A DNA stretch of 64,000 nt. It comes from Bacteroidota bacterium. Its GTDB lineage: Bacteria; Bacteroidota; Bacteroidia; Cytophagales; Cyclobacteriaceae. The DNA lies in the NCBI GenBank assembly GCA_023417065.1, contig JAEZGH010000193.1, positions 1-64,000 of the forward strand, read 5' to 3'. A model generated the notes under the pieces. It was not told the DNA's origin, ran no database searches, and worked only from the letters and a program-made list of their open reading frames with translations. Positions 8,379 to 16,910 of this stretch are shown in pieces. The position numbers were made by a program, and so were the translations under genes. Position 1 is the stretch's first letter; each line of letters opens with the position of its first letter.

Positions 8379-9674
8379 GTGAGAAAAAGGTCCGGACTTC
8401 GGAGTTTCTTTATCAAGAATCAAAAGGGTATTTCGCGTGCGGAATTGAAGCGCCTGATGTTATCGGGATTTCTTGCCCTGATGTCGCTGATTGTCGCGTT
8501 TATCTACTCCGTATTCGACCTTATCAACGGGGTATTTTATTCACAACCGGCGTATATTATTCTGGCGGCAGCTTCAATGCTGGCGATTACCCTGATGCGT
8601 TCTGGCAGGTTCACGCTGGCCAGAGTGATCCTGCTGGCCATTGCCAACCTGGTTGTGTTCTGGGCCGCGATCACCGATCCGTTTGAAACCGGCGTATTTT
8701 TGTTTTTCATACCGGCGGGGATCGGCTCGTTTGCCATGCTGGGAAACGAAGAACGAAAAGCCTCCATCGCCCTGGCCAGCTTCACGACGTTGCTGTTTCT
8801 GCTTGCGTATTTTGTACACGCCATCCGGATACCCGTTCCTCCACCGGAGCCTATCTACATAAAGATCAGCCTCCTGATCAATTACATCATTTCGCTTACG
8901 ATCGCAATTCTCGCAATCAACTTCCTGATAAGCCTGAACCGCGAATCAGAGAACGAACTTATTCACAAGGAAGAACTGGCGAAGCAAAGGAACGAGGAAC
9001 TGCGCAAAGTGAACGTAGAGCTTGATCGTTTTGTGTACAGCGTATCTCACGATCTCCGTTCGCCCCTCAGTTCCATTCAGGGTTTGATCAATATTGCGAA
9101 GCTTAGTCAGGATCCGGAGGAAATCCGAAACATCCTGTTAATGATCGAAGATCGCGTGAACTCACAGGAGCATTTCATCAAAGAGATCATCGACTATTCG
9201 CGCAACACCCGAACAGAAACCCGCCGTGACCCGATTAACCTGCGCGAACTCGTAAGCGAAATTGTAAACTCGCTGCGCTTTTCACTGGACGCCTCGAAGA
9301 TTGACTTCAGAATCTCCATCCCTGCCGATACAATCCTCCTGTCAGACCGCATACGGCTTACGGTCATCCTCAGCAACCTGATAGGCAACGCCATCAAGTA
9401 TCACGATCTGTCAAAACCGGCCCCATTCATAGAGATCGGCTACCAGCCCGATGAAAGCATTCTCTACATCACAGACAACGGCTCCGGGATTGACCCCACA
9501 CATGCCGGCAGGATTTTCGACATGTTTTATCGCGCGTCAGAATCATCAAAAGGAAGTGGCCTCGGGCTGTTTATCACCAAAGAAACAATTACCCGCCTTG
9601 GCGGCACAATTTCCGTTGAATCAGAGTTAGGAAAGGGGAGCACATTTCAAATTCACCTTCCAGGTCGGGTGTAA
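8379..9674 (+). CDS. Membrane sensor histidine kinase
   Basis: From the GTG at 8379 the protein has 431 residues. About six transmembrane segments fill residues 25-190, with no obvious periplasmic sensor domain. A short helical linker (EKELAKQRNEELRKVNVEL-like, about 205-230) leads to the dimerisation/phosphoacceptor helix SVSHDLRSPLSSIQG, whose His is the phosphorylation site. The ATPase domain shows NLIGNAIKYHD (N box), DNGSGI (G1) and GSGLGLFI (G2). No response regulator is adjacent, so its partner is elsewhere. A longer in-frame start at 8283 exists, but those 32 residues look non-coding and contain a promoter-like TACCTTGC (8347-8354). Confidence 0.88.
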   Translation: MRKRSGLRSFFIKNQKGISRAELKRLMLSGFLALMSLIVAFIYSVFDLINGVFYSQPAYIILAAASMLAITLMRSGRFTLARVILLAIANLVVFWAAITDPFETGVFLFFIPAGIGSFAMLGNEERKASIALASFTTLLFLLAYFVHAIRIPVPPPEPIYIKISLLINYIISLTIAILAINFLISLNRESENELIHKEELAKQRNEELRKVNVELDRFVYSVSHDLRSPLSSIQGLINIAKLSQDPEEIRNILLMIEDRVNSQEHFIKEIIDYSRNTRTETRRDPINLRELVSEIVNSLRFSLDASKIDFRISIPADTILLSDRIRLTVILSNLIGNAIKYHDLSKPAPFIEIGYQPDESILYITDNGSGIDPTHAGRIFDMFYRASESSKGSGLGLFITKETITRLGGTISVESELGKGSTFQIHLPGRV

Positions 9675-9815
9675 AACTTTACTCAGAGACGTCCGGCATC
9701 GAACGGGTTTGTCCGGATTCGTTCGCTTCTTTCTTCCAACCCCCGGAATACACGCTGATTTGAGCATTTTCTGTCGGGCATCCTTCTTGTCAGAGCGCTT
9801 TCATCAATTTCGCAT

Positions 9816-12206
9816 ATGCTAAAAAGCTACTTCAAAATCGCATTTCGAAACCTGCTCAAGCAGAGAGGATTTTCAATAATAAAGATTGCCGGTCTCGCAC
9901 TCGGACTGGCTGCCAGCCTGATCATCTACCTGTATGTTCTGGAAGATATGTCGTACGACAAGTTCCATCCTGAACACGACCGTATCGTAAGGCTGCTGAC
10001 CATCGACAACGCCGAAGGCGTGAGCAGCAAACTGGTTGGTGTCACGCAACCACGACTAGGCCCCGCCGCAAAGGACGAACTGCCCGAAGTCGTTGAAAGC
10101 GTTCGGTTCACTGGCGGTGGTCAGTATGACCTCGCGTATGAAGACAAAACCCTCAAATGCAAAGCTGCTTTCCGGGTCGACCCAACAGTATTTTCAGTAT
10201 TCAACTTTCCTGTTGTAAACGGACCATCGTCAGGGATACTTGATCAGCCTGGATCGATCGCAATCACTACCTCGCTGGCCGAGAAAATTTTCGGAAAAGA
10301 AAACCCCGTCGGTAAAACCCTGAGATTGAATCAAACTACTGACCTGCATGTCACAGCCGTGCTTGCAGACCCACCAAAGAATTCACACATCCAGTTCGAC
10401 TTACTCCATTCACTTGTACCCGGCCAGAATGAGGACGGCTTTCGGCAGGCTCTGGATACGTGGCAAAGCATTTTCACATACACCTATCTCCTACTCGACA
10501 AGCCTGCCAACATTGAAAACCTGAATGAAAAGCTCCAGGCGATTACGGCGAAGAACAATTCCTTCGATTTTTTTCATCCCGTTGCCCAGCCCCTCGACGA
10601 CGTACACCTGAAGTCGAAGGGCATTCTGTTTGAAGTCAATGCAAACAAGTCGGATATGCAAAACGTGTATATCCTTTCGATCATAAGCGCGCTGATCCTT
10701 TTTCTGGCGCTTGTAAACTTCACCAATCTTGTCACAGCCAACGCTGCAGGACGTGCAAAAGAAATCGGCATGCGCAAAGTCATTGGTGCAGTCAGAGGAC
10801 AACTTATCGCGCAGCACCTTTCAGAGTCTATTTTGATCACAGTGGTAGCGATGGTGCTTGCCTTGGGCACCGCCTGGACTTTCCTTCCCGCACTGAATAA
10901 TTTATACAACAGGTTCGGCGATTTCAGCATTCTGCTTCAGCCTGAGAATGTCATACTGATTTCCATTATCACCGTATGCATCGGCGCACTCGCCGGCATA
11001 TATCCTTCCCTGGTGTTATCTGGATTTAAACCTGTTCAGGTGCTTAAGGGCACATTCAAAGGTTCAAACAACGGCATCCGACTTCGCAAGGCCCTGGTGG
11101 TAGTTCAATTCACCATATCAATAGCCCTGATGGTCGGAACAGGAATTGTTTATCAGCAGATGGACTTCATTTACAATGCCGACCTCGGATACAATCGCGA
11201 ACAGGTTATCACGATCCAGCAAAACGGTGCTACCGCGGGCAGATCAGTAACACTGAAAAATGAGCTCCTCAAGAACGCTAACATCGTATCGGTAGGAACG
11301 TCGAGTTCGAGAATCGGCCAACAACCTGGTCGCACGACAATTTACCCGGAAGGGCGAAGCATTACGGATACCAACATCATCGCCAGTATCATGACGTCCG
11401 ACGAAAACTTCGTCCCAACGATGGACATTCGCATGAAGTCGGGCCGGACCTTCTCCCTGCAGTACGACGATTCACTTTCGATGGTCATCAACGAAGAGAT
11501 GGAGAAACTTCTTGGATGGGAGGATGCCGTTGGTCGAAGGATCAGCCTTCCAAGTGGCCCCGAGCCAACAGACCTCACAGCGTACACCGTCATTGGCGTG
11601 GTCAGGAATTTTCATTTCGCAACAATCCGGCACAAGATTGAACCGATGTTTATGCTGTATAATGACAACAACAACGCGATGTCCATTCGCATAAAAGAAT
11701 CCGGCATTGACGAAACGATCAATTACATCACCGACACCTGGAAAAAAGTCAATCCAGGAACGACCTTCGAATACGCGTTCCTCGACGAACAGTTTGCCAA
11801 CCTCTACCGGAATGAAGAGGCCTTTCGCGCAATGTTCACACACTTCACCGTCCTGGCGCTGGTTATTGCCGGACTGGGATTGTTCGCGCTCTCAGCATAC
11901 AGTGCCGAACAACGCAAAAAGGAAATCGGCATCCGGAAAGTTCTTGGCGCAAGCACGTTGAGTATTCTGTTCCGCTTGTCGGGCGAATTCCTTGTCCTGA
12001 TCCTTACGTCATTCGCCATTGCAAGTGTGATTGCCTATTTCGCAATGGACAAATGGCTACAGGATTTCCAATACAGCATTCGCATTTCGGCGGGTATCTT
12101 CATCGTTGCAGGGATCGGCGCGGTATTGATCGCGCTATTGACGATAAGCTTTCAGGCGCTCAAAGCTGCATTGCACAATCCTGTGAAGTCGCTGCGAAGC
12201 GAATAG
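9816..12206 (+). CDS. FtsX/MacB-type ABC transporter permease
   Basis: A 796-residue permease with the duplicated architecture common in Bacteroidota. One N-terminal transmembrane helix (FSIIKIAGLALGLAASLIIYLYV) is followed by a periplasmic MacB-PCD domain and an FtsX domain with three helices (containing GRAKEIGMRKVIGAVRGQLIAQ). A second periplasmic domain and a second FtsX domain (EQRKKEIGIRKVLGAS) follow. The repeated (K/R)EIG(I/M)RK(V/A)(L/I)GA box is the cytoplasmic coupling loop. Such proteins usually act in mechanotransmission or efflux of peptides or lipids, not classic import. No ATPase gene is adjacent. A strong terminator follows, so it is probably monocistronic. Confidence 0.92.
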   Translation: MLKSYFKIAFRNLLKQRGFSIIKIAGLALGLAASLIIYLYVLEDMSYDKFHPEHDRIVRLLTIDNAEGVSSKLVGVTQPRLGPAAKDELPEVVESVRFTGGGQYDLAYEDKTLKCKAAFRVDPTVFSVFNFPVVNGPSSGILDQPGSIAITTSLAEKIFGKENPVGKTLRLNQTTDLHVTAVLADPPKNSHIQFDLLHSLVPGQNEDGFRQALDTWQSIFTYTYLLLDKPANIENLNEKLQAITAKNNSFDFFHPVAQPLDDVHLKSKGILFEVNANKSDMQNVYILSIISALILFLALVNFTNLVTANAAGRAKEIGMRKVIGAVRGQLIAQHLSESILITVVAMVLALGTAWTFLPALNNLYNRFGDFSILLQPENVILISIITVCIGALAGIYPSLVLSGFKPVQVLKGTFKGSNNGIRLRKALVVVQFTISIALMVGTGIVYQQMDFIYNADLGYNREQVITIQQNGATAGRSVTLKNELLKNANIVSVGTSSSRIGQQPGRTTIYPEGRSITDTNIIASIMTSDENFVPTMDIRMKSGRTFSLQYDDSLSMVINEEMEKLLGWEDAVGRRISLPSGPEPTDLTAYTVIGVVRNFHFATIRHKIEPMFMLYNDNNNAMSIRIKESGIDETINYITDTWKKVNPGTTFEYAFLDEQFANLYRNEEAFRAMFTHFTVLALVIAGLGLFALSAYSAEQRKKEIGIRKVLGASTLSILFRLSGEFLVLILTSFAIASVIAYFAMDKWLQDFQYSIRISAGIFIVAGIGAVLIALLTISFQALKAALHNPVKSLRSE

Positions 12207-12234
12207 ATCCAGCCGGTCGGCTAAAAGAAACCTG

Positions 12235-12272
12235 ATAATACCCGCCAATCCTCACAGCGGGTATTATTTTTT
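12235..12272 (+). terminator. Rho-independent terminator after the ABC permease
   Basis: ATAATACCCGC (12235-12245) pairs perfectly with GCGGGTATTAT (12257-12267) across an 11-base loop, followed by a T run to 12272. It starts 28 bases after the permease stop. Confidence 0.85.
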
Positions 12273-12311
12273 ACGGCATACTTGATAAGGTTTCCTCTCT
12301 AACCACCGGCT

Positions 12312-14297
12312 ATGCGCAGGTTATTTTATGTTTCGACGTTGTTGGTGATATCACTGACGCAGATCCGGGCGCAAGTCCGGCCAGAGTATCTTTATAACAC
12401 AACCCTCCCCTATGGAACGCTCGACATACGCACGCGGATCAGCGCGTCAGATTATTACTACCTTGTAGAAGGCAAGACATTCAGCTTCCGCGAAAGCGCT
12501 CCCGGTGTTCGCACCGACACGTATCACAAGATGACGAATTATGATACAAGCCCTTTCCAGGAAGGCCACATGCGCCACGCGAAAGGCGGAGACGATACGT
12601 TTGAAATGAATTATCGTTTTCTGCTGCCCCGCGGGCATCAGCCTGAGTATCAACCGGGATATCCGATGATTGTACTGATGCATGGCGCTATTGAACGCGC
12701 CAACTGCTATTATGATGAGTGCTACCACGGTGACTGGGACTATGATCCGAATACAAATTTTCCGCCGGCTCCGACGTCATCGGATCATCCTTTGCTCAAC
12801 AACGATCATCACCTCTCTATCGGGGCGCGTGATCATCTCAACGCACGCAACCGCGCAGGAAACCGTTTGCCCGATGATCCCACCATGCCAGACCGTTCCT
12901 TCCCTGGCTTTGTGCTGATGCCACAGATGTTCAATGACTGGGATTCGCTATGGGTGGAAAAGGTTATCCGCATCGTACAGCTTCACATCGAAAAGTATAA
13001 CATCGACCCCAACCGGATTTACATCCACGGGCTGTCCATTGGCGGGTATGCGACATATGAAGCGATAAAACGGGCACCCTGGCTGTTCACGGCAGCCCTG
13101 CCTATTTCAGCCGTGTCGGAAGCTGCCAATATTTTTAAACATAATCAGCAGGACAAGGTTTCACATAATACATTATGGATTTTCCAGGGTGAGCGGGATA
13201 CCGAGCCCACCGTAGCGTGGACCAAAGGCGTCATGCAAAAGTTTAAAGACGCCGGTGGCATCGTGAGGTATACCGAGTACCCTGGCATCGGACATAACAT
13301 CTGGGGATGGGCGTATAACGAACCCGAATTTTTCTCCTTCATGTTAAGCCGGAACAAATCCGACATTCACGCCAAGTTTCAGCGCACGGAAATCAATGCA
13401 AAGGAGAACCTGTTCCCCGAGTTAGTTCTTGCTGAAGGCTTTTTTGCATATCAATGGGAAAAGGATGGCAAGATCATCTCCGGCGCCAGCTCGAACAAGT
13501 TTGTTGCGACAGAGCCCGGCGTGTACCGCGCACGTTTCAGTCGCGTAGCATCGCCATCTTCCGGCGACTGGAACCGCTGGTCAAATCCGATTACGATTAC
13601 AGCAACTGCTGTTGAAGAAGAGGATGAAGAACCAGACGAAGAAGAACCACAGGAAGAGGAGCCGGACGAAGAAGAACCGGAGGAAGAAGAACCAGACGAA
13701 GAACAACCTGGAGAACAAGAGCCTGACCCGGATGACGATTCTCCTGGAGAAGAAGAACAACCCGGAGACGACGAACAGTCGGGTGAAGAAACCCCTGATG
13801 GCGAAGATCCAGGCGATAACAATCCAGGCGACGACGATACTGGTGACGACACTGGTGACGACGATGAGGATGGAAATCCGGATAACGACAACGGTGGTGA
13901 CGATTCACAAGACAACGGCAGCGGCAGCAACGAAGGAAGTGGTGACGGTGACAACAACGATGATCCAGATGAGCAGCACGGCACTCCTGGCGACGACGAC
14001 GACGATGTGATCACGAGCCTGCCTGACGAAATTGCGCTTGAAATATTCGTCTATCCGAACCCTGTTGATTCGCACACGATAATGCTCGACGTCAGAAATC
14101 CGTCCGGGCAGTCTCTGGATTACACCATCACCGATGCGCTGGGGCGCGTACAGCTTCATGGAAACATCGCAGGGGCAGGTGTAAGCGGAAGGGTAGCCAT
14201 TGAGTCAGAACAGGCTCTTGGCGACGGCGTGTACATCCTCCACGTGAAGCACCCCAGCGGTGACGTGAAGAAACGCATCGTGATCCGCAGACGGTGA
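12312..14297 (+). CDS. Secreted alpha/beta hydrolase with acidic linker and T9SS sorting domain
   Basis: A 661-residue exported protein. A signal peptide (about 1-20) precedes an alpha/beta-hydrolase of the esterase/PHB-depolymerase type: VLMHGA oxyanion region, nucleophile elbow GLSIGGYAT, acid in QGERDTEPT, and His in YPGIGHNIWGW. A short beta-rich Ig-like segment follows (about 375-430). Residues about 433-566 form an almost uninterrupted linker of Glu, Asp, Pro and Gly. Residues about 576-661 are a type IX secretion sorting domain (VYPNP, ITDALGRV, DGVYILHV, then RIVIRR). The protein is therefore probably cleaved and surface-attached or released. The substrate is unknown. Confidence 0.87.
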   Translation: MRRLFYVSTLLVISLTQIRAQVRPEYLYNTTLPYGTLDIRTRISASDYYYLVEGKTFSFRESAPGVRTDTYHKMTNYDTSPFQEGHMRHAKGGDDTFEMNYRFLLPRGHQPEYQPGYPMIVLMHGAIERANCYYDECYHGDWDYDPNTNFPPAPTSSDHPLLNNDHHLSIGARDHLNARNRAGNRLPDDPTMPDRSFPGFVLMPQMFNDWDSLWVEKVIRIVQLHIEKYNIDPNRIYIHGLSIGGYATYEAIKRAPWLFTAALPISAVSEAANIFKHNQQDKVSHNTLWIFQGERDTEPTVAWTKGVMQKFKDAGGIVRYTEYPGIGHNIWGWAYNEPEFFSFMLSRNKSDIHAKFQRTEINAKENLFPELVLAEGFFAYQWEKDGKIISGASSNKFVATEPGVYRARFSRVASPSSGDWNRWSNPITITATAVEEEDEEPDEEEPQEEEPDEEEPEEEEPDEEQPGEQEPDPDDDSPGEEEQPGDDEQSGEETPDGEDPGDNNPGDDDTGDDTGDDDEDGNPDNDNGGDDSQDNGSGSNEGSGDGDNNDDPDEQHGTPGDDDDDVITSLPDEIALEIFVYPNPVDSHTIMLDVRNPSGQSLDYTITDALGRVQLHGNIAGAGVSGRVAIESEQALGDGVYILHVKHPSGDVKKRIVIRRR

Positions 14298-14374
14298 GAG
14301 CATTGCCGGTTGCCGCGTGGCGTGTGATCTTGTTGCCGGTTGCCGCTTACCTGTTGCCAGTTGGTGTAGCCTTA

Positions 14375-14410
14375 TTTCTACGGAGTGCCAGCCCAATCAG
14401 AAACCAGGAA
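14375..14410. repeat. Direct repeat copy 1 (about 35 bases)
   Basis: Begins TTTCTACGGAGTGCCAGCCC and runs on into AATCAGAAACCAGGAA. It is near-identical to 14634-14668 and in the same orientation. Its right half is also a copy of the dispersed AATCAGAAA family. Confidence 0.7.
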
Positions 14411-14420
14411 TCTATCGGAA

Positions 14421-14453
14421 GAGTGGAGAAAGAGTGGACGGAGAGTGGAGAAA
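14421..14453. repeat. 11-bp tandem array, 3 units (GAGTGGAGAAA)
   Basis: Units GAGTGGAGAAA, GAGTGGACGGA and GAGTGGAGAAA follow one another with no spacer. It is one of three intergenic arrays in this window with exactly 11-bp units but unrelated sequence (others at 22050 and 22590). Confidence 0.75.
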
Positions 14454-14633
14454 AACCGGAGGAATGACCTGGGACGCGCGTGCCAAAATGAGAAAATCGT
14501 GTGAGGACGTTGGTGTACCTGAGTGAGGCGAACGGGCAAACCGGCAACTACCTGGCAACCGGCAAAAAGACACGGAGTCTTCCACGAAGCACCAAACGCA
14601 ACAGTTACCATGGATACTCACCCTTGAACCTTC

Positions 14634-14668
14634 TTTCTACGGAGTGCTGCCCCAATCAGAAACTGGAA
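14634..14668. repeat. Direct repeat copy 2 (about 35 bases)
   Basis: Begins TTTCTACGGAGTGCTGCCCC and ends AATCAGAAACTGGAA; same orientation as 14375-14410, with a few substitutions and a one-base gap. Confidence 0.7.
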
Positions 14669-14669
14669 A

Positions 14670-16448
14670 TCAGAAATCCATTCCAACCGGATAGATCAGC
14701 CATTTCTTATCCATGTAGGATGACTTCTGGTAGAACCAGTTGTACACCGTGTATGGAGAGGCAGTGAATGTAGCATCGTCCTGCTTCTTCTTATCAAATT
14801 CCTCTTTCAGTGCCGCATCTTCCTTAAGCATTTTCTGCGCCATGGGTTCCATTACGTATTGTTCAACGTACTCAGTCCGCGAGAATATCTCGGGAAAGAA
14901 GCCCCATTGGAAAAACGAATCCGGTGAATCAGGATGAAGAAGGATGATTGCAAGGTCACCCAACGGTTGGTCTGTACTGACGCGTACCGACCCCGGATAC
15001 AAAACATCTTTTGCCACAGCAGGCTTGACCTCACCCTGAACAGTGAAATGTCCTTCCGTAGGGCGTTGGCTGAACCGCGGATTTTCGATTTTGAAGAACT
15101 TCCCTTCTAACTCCGTGGGAGCGTTTATCTCCTCCACCTGAATGCCGTGAAGGCGTAGCCGGCTTATCACCTCTGGATACGTCGATGGAATCCAGAATGC
15201 CTTTGGCCGGTCTGTTTTCTTGTCGGGGGTAGTGTATCGGAAAGAAGGAATACGTTGCTTCACGGGCTTCGCATTCCAGACAACGTATTCGCTACCCGTA
15301 ATTTCAGACTTGCGGCGTTGTGCCTCGATGCCCAGAAATTCAATAGTATCGGGAATCGCGGAACGTTTCCAGCTGAGCACCAGATCCCCGGGACGTGCAC
15401 GCTTATCTTTTTCAATAGCATCCCTTAGTGCTGATCCCTCCTTTTCCAGCAACCTTATCACACCTTCAAGAAAAACGTATGTACCCAACACCCGCTGCCG
15501 GAATGGTTTCAGCGAATGATTTTCAATGAGAATGGTGGGTAAGTGCCGCGCATCGCCATAGGCGTTTGAAAGGCGGGGAGAAAATGGGAACTCCGTCATA
15601 CCATCCGCGAAGTCCATGTCATTCTTTGCAAAGATTATCGGTCCGGGGATATGTCCCCACTTCTTGAGTTCTGCATCCATCGATGGACGCAATCTATCGC
15701 GTAGCCAGGAAGCTATTGCCGGTGAATAGTTTTCACTGAAACCGTAGGTAACGTCGTACTGATAGTCAGCACCGTCGGTCACGTGTATGTCGATGTACAG
15801 GTCTGGATCATAGTCGTTGATGACCGAAACAATTGCCCGGATTTCTTCTGTGTCAAGCTTGGTGTAGTCGCGGTTAAGATTGTAATTCCGCGCATTGCTT
15901 CGCCATCCCATATTCTGTGGACCACGCTGATTCGGCCGGTTAAGAGAAGAGGCGCGTTCATGGCCATCAACATTCAGGATGGGTATAAACAAAATGTTGA
16001 CACCCGATAGCAGGTTTTTCTTTGATCCAAATGCAATGTCGCGGAGCAGCATCATTCCCGCGTCTTTCCCGTCGATTTCACCGGCATGAATACCAGCCTG
16101 GAACAGCAGCAGGGGCTTCGTCGATGACGACAATTTTTCTGGAGTAAAATCACCACTTGATGAGACGATCACCATGTTGATATCACGTCCCTGGAGGCTC
16201 CTCCCGATGGAGATCATCCTGACAAGATTCGTTTCCTTTTCGAGTTTCCTCAGCCAATCCATCGTGGCCTGATAATCCGGCGTCGTTACAAAACCGGAAG
16301 TCTCAGCAGGAGTTATCCATTTATTTTTGGGAGAAGCAATGAGCTCGAGACTTTTGCCCTTCCACGGGGGTGCCGGAGGAAGAAAATCCTGTCCGCAAAG
16401 CGAAATCGTGACAAGACAGGCGATGATTAGTGCAAGAATTATTTTCAT
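14670..16448 (-). CDS. Secreted M14-family zinc carboxypeptidase
   Basis: A 592-residue exported metallopeptidase. A signal peptide (MKIILALIIACLVTISLCGQ) is followed by the M14 catalytic domain. The first zinc ligands lie in GIHAGEIDGKDAG (HxxE), the third in LYIDIHVTDGADYQYD, and a glutamate in TILIENHSLKPFRQRV is the likely general base. VDGHERASSLNRPNQRGPQ and NARNYNLNRDYTKLD are typical of the large bacterial M14 subgroup. The C-terminal third (about 370-592) is a beta-rich accessory region common in these enzymes. It should cleave C-terminal residues from peptides in the periplasm or outside. It sits 14 bases downstream of the globin gene, so both are probably co-transcribed. Confidence 0.9.
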   Translation of the reverse strand: MKIILALIIACLVTISLCGQDFLPPAPPWKGKSLELIASPKNKWITPAETSGFVTTPDYQATMDWLRKLEKETNLVRMISIGRSLQGRDINMVIVSSSGDFTPEKLSSSTKPLLLFQAGIHAGEIDGKDAGMMLLRDIAFGSKKNLLSGVNILFIPILNVDGHERASSLNRPNQRGPQNMGWRSNARNYNLNRDYTKLDTEEIRAIVSVINDYDPDLYIDIHVTDGADYQYDVTYGFSENYSPAIASWLRDRLRPSMDAELKKWGHIPGPIIFAKNDMDFADGMTEFPFSPRLSNAYGDARHLPTILIENHSLKPFRQRVLGTYVFLEGVIRLLEKEGSALRDAIEKDKRARPGDLVLSWKRSAIPDTIEFLGIEAQRRKSEITGSEYVVWNAKPVKQRIPSFRYTTPDKKTDRPKAFWIPSTYPEVISRLRLHGIQVEEINAPTELEGKFFKIENPRFSQRPTEGHFTVQGEVKPAVAKDVLYPGSVRVSTDQPLGDLAIILLHPDSPDSFFQWGFFPEIFSRTEYVEQYVMEPMAQKMLKEDAALKEEFDKKKQDDATFTASPYTVYNWFYQKSSYMDKKWLIYPVGMDF

Positions 16449-16462
16449 TTGGTTCTGGGAAA

Positions 16463-16840
16463 TTATTCTTCGGACGTGTTGACCATGAACATGGCTGTTG
16501 GTACGAGGCGCTTGAAAATTTCATCCTTGATAGCCTGATCGATATCGAGTGTGTGAAGGGCTTCCGACATGCAGGACAACCAGGCAGACGCTCCCTCTTC
16601 AGTGATCACATGCGGGAGATGGCGAGCGCGAAGTTTCGGGTGTCCGAACTTTTCAGAGTACAGGGGCGGGCCACCGAAGAACTGCGTGAGAAAGAGTCGC
16701 TGCTTTTCCTTGATTTCTGCTTTGTCCGTTTTGAACAGCGGTCCTATTACTTCATTGCTAAACACCAGATCATAGAAGCGATCCAGGAGGCGCCTCAGAT
16801 TTTGTTCGCCTAATTGATCGTACAGGGACTCACCCGTCAT
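16463..16840 (-). CDS. Truncated haemoglobin, group II-like
   Basis: A 125-residue 2-over-2 globin. Seen: YDQLGEQNLRRLLDRFYDLVFSNEVIGPLF (A/B helices, with the B10 tyrosine in FYDLV), FLTQFFGGPPLYSEKFGHPKLRARHLPHVI (E-F region, with the proximal-histidine segment RHLPHVI), and ASAWLSCMSEAL (G helix tryptophan typical of group II). Such proteins bind O2 or NO and often serve in oxidative or nitrosative stress. The gene is directly upstream of the M14 peptidase on the same strand. Confidence 0.9.
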   Translation of the reverse strand: MTGESLYDQLGEQNLRRLLDRFYDLVFSNEVIGPLFKTDKAEIKEKQRLFLTQFFGGPPLYSEKFGHPKLRARHLPHVITEEGASAWLSCMSEALHTLDIDQAIKDEIFKRLVPTAMFMVNTSEE

Positions 16841-16910
16841 TTTGTTCTCTCGTTAAGGCGAAAAAGTATCAGTTATTTCCTACAATGGCAAACAAAACTT
16901 TACCGACATC

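Larger units (their letters stand above)
14298..14669. other. 372-base non-coding, repeat-rich gap between convergent genes
   Basis: No credible gene. It holds GGTTGCC/GGCAACC-type short repeats (14304-14360 and about 14538-14567), a pair of 35-base direct repeats, an 11-bp tandem array, and two copies of a dispersed AATCAGAAA-type repeat. ORFs called here are short and read through repeats. No clear terminator is visible at either end. Confidence 0.7.

Noticed and set aside
13612..14010. 132-residue Lys/Thr-rich plus-strand ORF
   Set aside because: Frame-shifted shadow of the acidic linker of the T9SS hydrolase.
13451..14014. 187-residue Ser/Pro-rich minus-strand ORF
   Set aside because: It is the antisense shadow of the GAA/GAC-rich acidic linker; the plus-strand protein has signal peptide, catalytic motifs and a sorting domain.
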